A program made the position numbers and the translations under genes. 10,644 nt of DNA, from NCBI GenBank assembly GCA_022844585.1, contig JALHLM010000181.1, positions 1 through 10,644 on the forward strand, in the 5' to 3' direction. The notes below the pieces were generated by a model. That model did not search any database and was not told the origin of the DNA. It was given only the letters and a program-made list of their open reading frames with translations. Of this stretch, positions 7,327 through 10,644 are shown one piece after another. The stretch comes from Pirellulales bacterium. Its GTDB lineage: Bacteria > Planctomycetota > Planctomycetia > Pirellulales > JALHLM01. Every line of letters begins with the position of its first letter. The first letter of the stretch is position 1.

Positions 7327-8219
7327 TCATTCGCCTTGAGCGGCGCGGGCCAAGCGGCCGCCCGCTTGCTTCGCATTTCGACGGCCAGCGAACCGGCGCC
7401 GCTGAGCATCATGGCCTCGGCGCCTTCGCCTCGCTTGTCGGAGAGCGTAACCGGCCCCTCCCAGACAAACCCGACCACGCGGCAGGTGTCGATATCGAGC
7501 TGCATCTGCCCTTCGATCCGCATCGCCATGTGCGGTTCCTCGGGCGAGCGCGCCGTCATTTTAGCGTCCAACAAAGCGTAATTGCCGCGTGTCGTAGCGT
7601 GCGTTTCGCTGAGCGCCAACGTGAGCGACGCCACTTCGCCGACGGCGTCGCGAAATCCAAAAATTTCCCGCGCGATCTCCGGCGGCACGTCGATCGACTT
7701 CCCGCGGACAAATTCCCGGCCGTGCAGAAATCGTCCCAAAGCGTTGGGTCGCCCCACGGTGTCCATCGCGCGCGCCAGGTACTCGGCTTCTTCCTGGCTC
7801 GGCGTGCTGCCGTCGGACGAACTGACCAACAGATCCTGCCCGCTGCGCGTGATCGTGTACGTGCGCCGGGCGACCGGTTCGTCGATCGGCTCGGCGGGAC
7901 GGTTGTCGCTGATCTGCGTTTCCTTCGCCACGTCGAACCGCACCGCCACCTGCGTAACAACGTCCTGTTGCATCGCCAGCACCTGCGTCCACCGGGTTTG
8001 CACGCGCTCCACCGATTTCACCGACTTGTACAACTCGCGCCCCTCGTGGCTGATCGTCAGCTTGAGGTCGATCAGAAAGTCGAGCTCTTGGCAGGACACT
8101 TCGCCGATCCGCGCCGGCACAAACCGGAACTGGCAGCTCTCGGCGGCCGTGGCCATTCGTCCGAGACTCATCGCCAGTAATACGACCAGCCAACGCCGAT
8201 GGGCGAAAGCAACGAGCAT
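7293..8219 (-). CDS. Secreted protein of unknown function
   Basis: A 308-residue protein with no family I can name. The ATG at 8219-8217 is preferred over in-frame starts further upstream (up to 8405). GGGAG (8231-8227) sits 7 bp before it, and a typical signal peptide follows at once: MLVAFAHRRW, then the hydrophobic LVVLLAMSL, with likely cleavage after ATAA near residue 26. The longer reading would run through the hairpin repeat at 8336-8400. The mature part is mixed polar and beta-rich in appearance (ISHEGRELYKSVKSVERVQ, RRTYTITRSGQDLLVSSS), with two cysteines soon after the signal peptide and one near the C-terminus (DIDTCRVVGFVWEG). The repeated 'operate on a variable and measure' look resembles other planctomycete exported proteins, but this is only an impression. 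It is convergent with, and overlaps by 34 bp, the upstream ATPase gene, and is divergent from the PH-domain gene. Probably periplasmic or in the cell envelope. Confidence 0.78.
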   Translation of the reverse strand: MLVAFAHRRWLVVLLAMSLGRMATAAESCQFRFVPARIGEVSCQELDFLIDLKLTISHEGRELYKSVKSVERVQTRWTQVLAMQQDVVTQVAVRFDVAKETQISDNRPAEPIDEPVARRTYTITRSGQDLLVSSSDGSTPSQEEAEYLARAMDTVGRPNALGRFLHGREFVRGKSIDVPPEIAREIFGFRDAVGEVASLTLALSETHATTRGNYALLDAKMTARSPEEPHMAMRIEGQMQLDIDTCRVVGFVWEGPVTLSDKRGEGAEAMMLSGAGSLAVEMRSKRAAAWPAPLKANDYASSPSSSRK

Positions 8220-8263
8220 GGCGAGGCTCCCAAAGTGATGTACGAACCGGCGGCGGCGGCGGG

Positions 8264-8293
8264 ATGTTATCGCGAAATCGGGTTCGAAGGCAA
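8264..8293 (-). promoter_or_regulatory. Candidate promoter for the secreted-protein gene
   Basis: On the minus strand, TTGCCT (8293-8288) and TAACAT (8269-8264) are separated by 18 bp and each match the sigma-70 consensus at 4 of 6 positions. The -10 lies about 45 bp upstream of the ATG at 8219. This placement supports the short start and would leave the 8336-8400 hairpin outside the transcript. Sequence match only. Confidence 0.35.
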
Positions 8294-8335
8294 CGTCGAC
8301 CATGGTTTTGCATTGAGAAAGCGCCGTTTGACGAT

Positions 8336-8400
8336 AAGCCCAGGGAAGGCCTCCTTTAACTTCTCCATTGATAACGACTTCTAGGGCCTTCCCTGGGCTT
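8336..8400. repeat. Inverted repeat with 16-bp perfect stem
   Basis: AAGCCCAGGGAAGGCC (8336-8351) is a perfect reverse complement of 8385-8400, separated by a 33-base AT-richer loop (8352-8384). It sits in the gap between divergent genes, so a terminator role is not expected, and no U-run follows on either strand. It could be a dispersed palindromic element or a protein-binding or RNA structure affecting one of the flanking promoters. Confidence 0.75.
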
Positions 8401-8469
8401 GGCATCCACAGAGCTTTCCAGGGTCAATGGCCCATGCCGGCAACTATGGAGCATTTCCCGCGACGACGC

Positions 8470-8475
8470 TAAGAT
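8470..8475 (+). promoter_or_regulatory. Possible -10 element for the PH-domain gene
   Basis: TAAGAT within CGCTAAGATACGG matches TATAAT at 4 of 6 positions and lies about 105 bp upstream of the ATG at 8579. No good -35 is found at 16-18 bp spacing, so this is weak. Confidence 0.2.
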
Positions 8476-8578
8476 ACGGCCGCTGTGTGAATTTGGGGGG
8501 ATCGGCAAGAATCGCGGTCGTTGTGCGAATGGACTGCGAGTCGACCATGTAAAGCCGTTTGCTAGGAGCCGCAGCCCG

Positions 8579-9238
8579 ATGAAATGCCCGAAGTGCGCGA
8601 CGGAAGTCCAAATCGAGGCCGTCTATTGCCCCGCCTGCGGCGCTCGGCTGGACGAAGTCGCCGACGCGCGGCCGATGTCCGATTCCAACGCCGAAGGCAA
8701 GCAGAACTTCAACCAACGGGTCGAAGTCTCCCGGGCCAAATCCGACACGGCCGAACAGGAACTCTGGCAGGGCGGCTTTTCGCCACGGGCCATGGTCGGC
8801 CCGTGGATCCTCTGCGGAGTGATCTCGATCGTGGCCTTGATTGCCTCATTCTTCTTGATGCCCGTGCTGACGCCGGTCGTATGGATGGTCACGATTCCCG
8901 CGTTGCTGCTGCTCTGGGCCTGGCAGGGAATTCGCTACGGAATCCGCCGGCTGGGATTGCACTATCGCCTCACCAACCAACGGTTCTTTCACGAATCAGG
9001 CATCTTCCAGCGGACGACAAATCGCATTGAAGTGATCGACATGGACGACATCACCTTCGTGCAAGGCTTCGTCGACCGCTTCTTCGGCGTCGGGACCATC
9101 AAAGTCTCGTCGACCGACGTCACGCACCCGGTGTTGATGATCACGGGCATCGACGACGTGCAGAAAGTCGCCGGGTTGATCGACAACGCGCGCCGCGCGG
9201 AGAGATTACGCCGCGGCTTGCACATCGAGACAGTCTAG
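8579..9238 (+). CDS. Zinc-ribbon membrane protein with bacterial PH domain
   Basis: A 219-residue membrane protein. The ATG at 8579 has AGGAG (8564-8568) 10 bp upstream, and the zinc ribbon begins at residue 3, which fixes the start. The N-terminal zinc ribbon has C3-P-x-C6 and C17-P-x-C20-G. A polar linker (about 24-72) follows, then two transmembrane helices (about 75-95 and 98-118) separated by a short Pro-containing turn. Next comes a bacterial PH domain of the YdbS/bPH2 type (about 127-205), with YRLTNQRFFHESGIF and a DDITFVQGFVDRFFGVG segment followed by GTIKVSSTD. In this family the domain usually faces the cytoplasm, and its ligand is largely unknown. The gene stands alone, with a secreted-protein gene divergent upstream and rpoN convergent downstream. 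The domain call is sure; the function is not known. Confidence 0.88.
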   Translation: MKCPKCATEVQIEAVYCPACGARLDEVADARPMSDSNAEGKQNFNQRVEVSRAKSDTAEQELWQGGFSPRAMVGPWILCGVISIVALIASFFLMPVLTPVVWMVTIPALLLLWAWQGIRYGIRRLGLHYRLTNQRFFHESGIFQRTTNRIEVIDMDDITFVQGFVDRFFGVGTIKVSSTDVTHPVLMITGIDDVQKVAGLIDNARRAERLRRGLHIETV

Positions 9239-9243
9239 AAGAA

Positions 9244-9443
9244 TGTAGGTCAGGCACCCTGGTCGAAGGCAAAAAACCCGGCGCAACGTACAACCGGGGC
9301 CACATCCTGAGTCGTTGCCGGCTAATTGCCTGACGAGCGACGTCGACGATTTGTCAGGCAATTTTCCGGCGCGGGTTTGGGGTGTTGGTGGGCGCTGGCT
9401 CGGTGCGAAGAGTTTCGACTTCGACCGGGGTGCCTGACCTACA
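9244..9443. repeat. Nested inverted-repeat element with four GTCAGGCA cores
   Basis: The outer arms 9244-9268 and 9419-9443 are 25 bp long and complementary with one mismatch (TGTAGGTCAGGCACC begins the left arm). Inside are further pairs: ACCCGGCGC (9276-9284) with GCGCGGGT (9369-9376), with one unpaired base; CCGGCGCAACG with CGTTGCCGG (about 9278-9288 and 9313-9321); and a perfect 11-bp pair AATTGCCTGAC (9324-9334) with GTCAGGCAATT (9353-9363). The octamer GTCAGGCA occurs four times in alternating orientation (9249, 9327, 9353, 9431). It fills the gap between two convergent genes and could act as a bidirectional terminator, though no long T-run follows the outer arms. It has no coding content that I can support. 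Confidence 0.75.
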
Positions 9444-9494
9444 CTTGCGGCCCATCGAGACGGTTTAGCCGCGCGCGACGAGAGACGTCGACGA

Positions 9495-10644
9495 TTACTT
9501 CGCGTCCGGCGCTTTGCCGTTTTCCACGGTCCAGTCGCGGCGCTGGCGCGAGGTGGGGATGTTCATCGCTTTGCGGTATTTGGTTACCGTGCGGCGGGCG
9601 ACCGTGATGCCGTGTTTGGCGAGTTCTTCGACCAGGGCGTCGTCGCTCAACGGGTCGTGCTTGTTTTCGTTGTCGATGATTTCCTGCAGCTTGAGCCGCA
9701 CCGCGTCCCAGGCCACTTCCTCGCCGTCGGCGCTGGTGGTACCGCCGCCAAAGAATCGTTTGAGCGGAAAGATGCCGCGCGGGGTCTGAATCCACTTGTC
9801 GTCCACGGCCCGGCTGACCGTGGTGACGTGGACGCCGACTTTATCGGCAATCTGCTGCATCTTCAGCGGCTCGATGTGCTCCGGGCCGCTGTTCAGGAAT
9901 TCAGTCTGGTGATCGACGATCGCCTGCGCCACTTTGGTGAGCGTGTTGCGGCGCTGCTGGATCGAGTCGATCAGCCACTGCGCGCTGTTGATCTTCTGCT
10001 TGATGTATTCCTTGGCCTTCGCGTCGGCCTGGCCGTTCATCAGCATTTGGCGATAGTAGTTACTGATGAACAGGTTCGGCGTACGGCCGTCTTCGAGCCG
10101 CACTTTGTAGGAGCCGTCGGTCGCCTGCTCGATGAACACGTCTGGCGTCACAGAGGGAACGTACGTGTCGTTGAACCGCGCACCGGGCTTGGGGTTCAGC
10201 TTGCGCAGTTCCTCGCGGGTTTCCTGGATCAACTCGATCGAATACCCGGTCTTGCGTTGAATGACCGGCAGCCGGTTGTGTTCCAGGTCTTCGAGGTGAT
10301 TGGCGATGATCGTCCGCAACTGCTCGTAGAAGGGCATCACCGACGTGAGTTGCAACAGCAGGCACTCGCGGAGATCACGCGCTCCGACGCCGGGCGGGTC
10401 GAGCTTCTGCACGACTTCAAGCGCCTTGCGCGCGAGCGTCAAACCGTTTTGGCCGGCGTCCGCGTCAACCAGGTCTTCCAAGCGGCCTTGCAAGTAGCCG
10501 TTCGAGTCGAGGCTGTAGATGACCTTGTCGATCATCGCCCGGAGCGGCACGTCCATCTCGAACCAGGAAAGCTGATCGCGCAAGTAATCGTGCAGCGACT
10601 GTGGGCGATCGACCATGTTCGCCATGGCGTCGTGCTTGCGGTCC
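9495..10644 (-). CDS. rpoN: RNA polymerase sigma-54 factor, C-terminal part (partial)
   Basis: Sigma-54 directs RNA polymerase to -24/-12 promoters and needs an ATP-driven enhancer-binding activator. The minus-strand frame is open from the window edge (10644) to a TAA at 9497-9495, giving 382 visible codons; the true start is outside the window. An in-frame Met at 10625 is internal, because the frame continues upstream of it (DRKHDA). Visible parts: the core-binding domain (LDSNGYLQGRLEDL, LDPPGVGARDLRECLLLQL, KLNPKPGARF, typical of the family), the helix-turn-helix region (IADKVGVHVTTVSRAV, then IQTPRGIFPLKRFF), and the C-terminal RpoN box ARRTVTKYR (9599-9573), where many homologues have ARRTVAKYR. 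The glutamine-rich activator-contact region I would be in the missing N-terminus. The gene is convergent with the PH-domain gene. Confidence 0.95.
   Translation of the reverse strand, partial: DRKHDAMANMVDRPQSLHDYLRDQLSWFEMDVPLRAMIDKVIYSLDSNGYLQGRLEDLVDADAGQNGLTLARKALEVVQKLDPPGVGARDLRECLLLQLTSVMPFYEQLRTIIANHLEDLEHNRLPVIQRKTGYSIELIQETREELRKLNPKPGARFNDTYVPSVTPDVFIEQATDGSYKVRLEDGRTPNLFISNYYRQMLMNGQADAKAKEYIKQKINSAQWLIDSIQQRRNTLTKVAQAIVDHQTEFLNSGPEHIEPLKMQQIADKVGVHVTTVSRAVDDKWIQTPRGIFPLKRFFGGGTTSADGEEVAWDAVRLKLQEIIDNENKHDPLSDDALVEELAKHGITVARRTVTKYRKAMNIPTSRQRRDWTVENGKAPDAK

Noticed and set aside
7530..8238. Long plus-strand open frames of about 216-218 codons opposite the secreted-protein gene
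   Set aside because: Arg/Ser-rich or low-complexity translations typical of antisense shadows in GC-rich DNA. The minus-strand frame has a signal peptide and ribosome-binding site.
8220..8405. Upstream 62-codon extension of the secreted-protein gene
   Set aside because: It would pass through the 8336-8400 hairpin and bury the signal peptide. The ATG at 8219 has a GGGAG ribosome-binding site and a signal peptide directly after it.
8399..8578. Upstream 60-codon extension of the PH-domain gene
   Set aside because: The zinc ribbon starts right after the ATG at 8579, which has AGGAG upstream. The extension has no recognisable content.

Overview
The window looks like chromosomal DNA from a GC-rich member of the Planctomycetes, probably the Pirellulales group. 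That placement is an inference. It rests on the style of the proteins (a stand-alone secretin-domain protein, a YhaO/YhaN-like pair, a planctomycete-like sigma-54) and on large inverted repeats in the gaps between genes. No rRNA, tRNA, CRISPR array, transposase or phage gene was seen.

Layout: (1) 1-123, minus strand, the first 41 codons of methionyl-tRNA synthetase (metG), cut by the window edge. (2) 124-635, a divergent intergenic region with a ~300-bp imperfect inverted-repeat element (237-536) between a candidate metG promoter and a candidate promoter for the next gene. (3) 636-2309, plus strand, an exported protein made of a signal peptide, a short coiled coil and two tandem secretin-like modules, the second degenerate. 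(4) 2341-2426, a terminator-like hairpin with a 25-bp perfect stem and a U-run. (5) 2540-3766 and 3763-7326, plus strand, a two-gene operon with an ATGA overlap: an Mre11/SbcD/YhaO-like metallophosphoesterase and a 1187-residue Rad50/SbcC/YhaN-like ATPase. (6) 7293-8219, minus strand, a secreted protein of unknown function whose 3' end overlaps the ATPase gene by 34 bp. (7) 8220-8578, a divergent intergenic region with a 16-bp perfect inverted repeat. (8) 8579-9238, plus strand, a membrane protein with a zinc ribbon, two transmembrane helices and a bacterial PH domain. (9) 9239-9494, a nested inverted-repeat element between convergent genes. (10) 9495-10644, minus strand, the C-terminal 382 codons of RNA polymerase sigma-54 factor (rpoN), cut by the window edge.

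The genes do not form one pathway. The clear functional unit is the metallophosphoesterase/ATPase pair, which should form an Mre11-Rad50-type DNA-processing complex. Two features make it unusual. The nuclease lacks the GNHD Asn and His and the first His of GHxH, so the second metal site and the catalytic acid appear lost. The ATPase carries a transmembrane hairpin where Rad50/SbcC has a zinc hook, plus a ~150-residue Pro/Glu-rich tail. The tandem secretin protein is the second notable item. Each of the four main intergenic gaps holds its own inverted-repeat structure.
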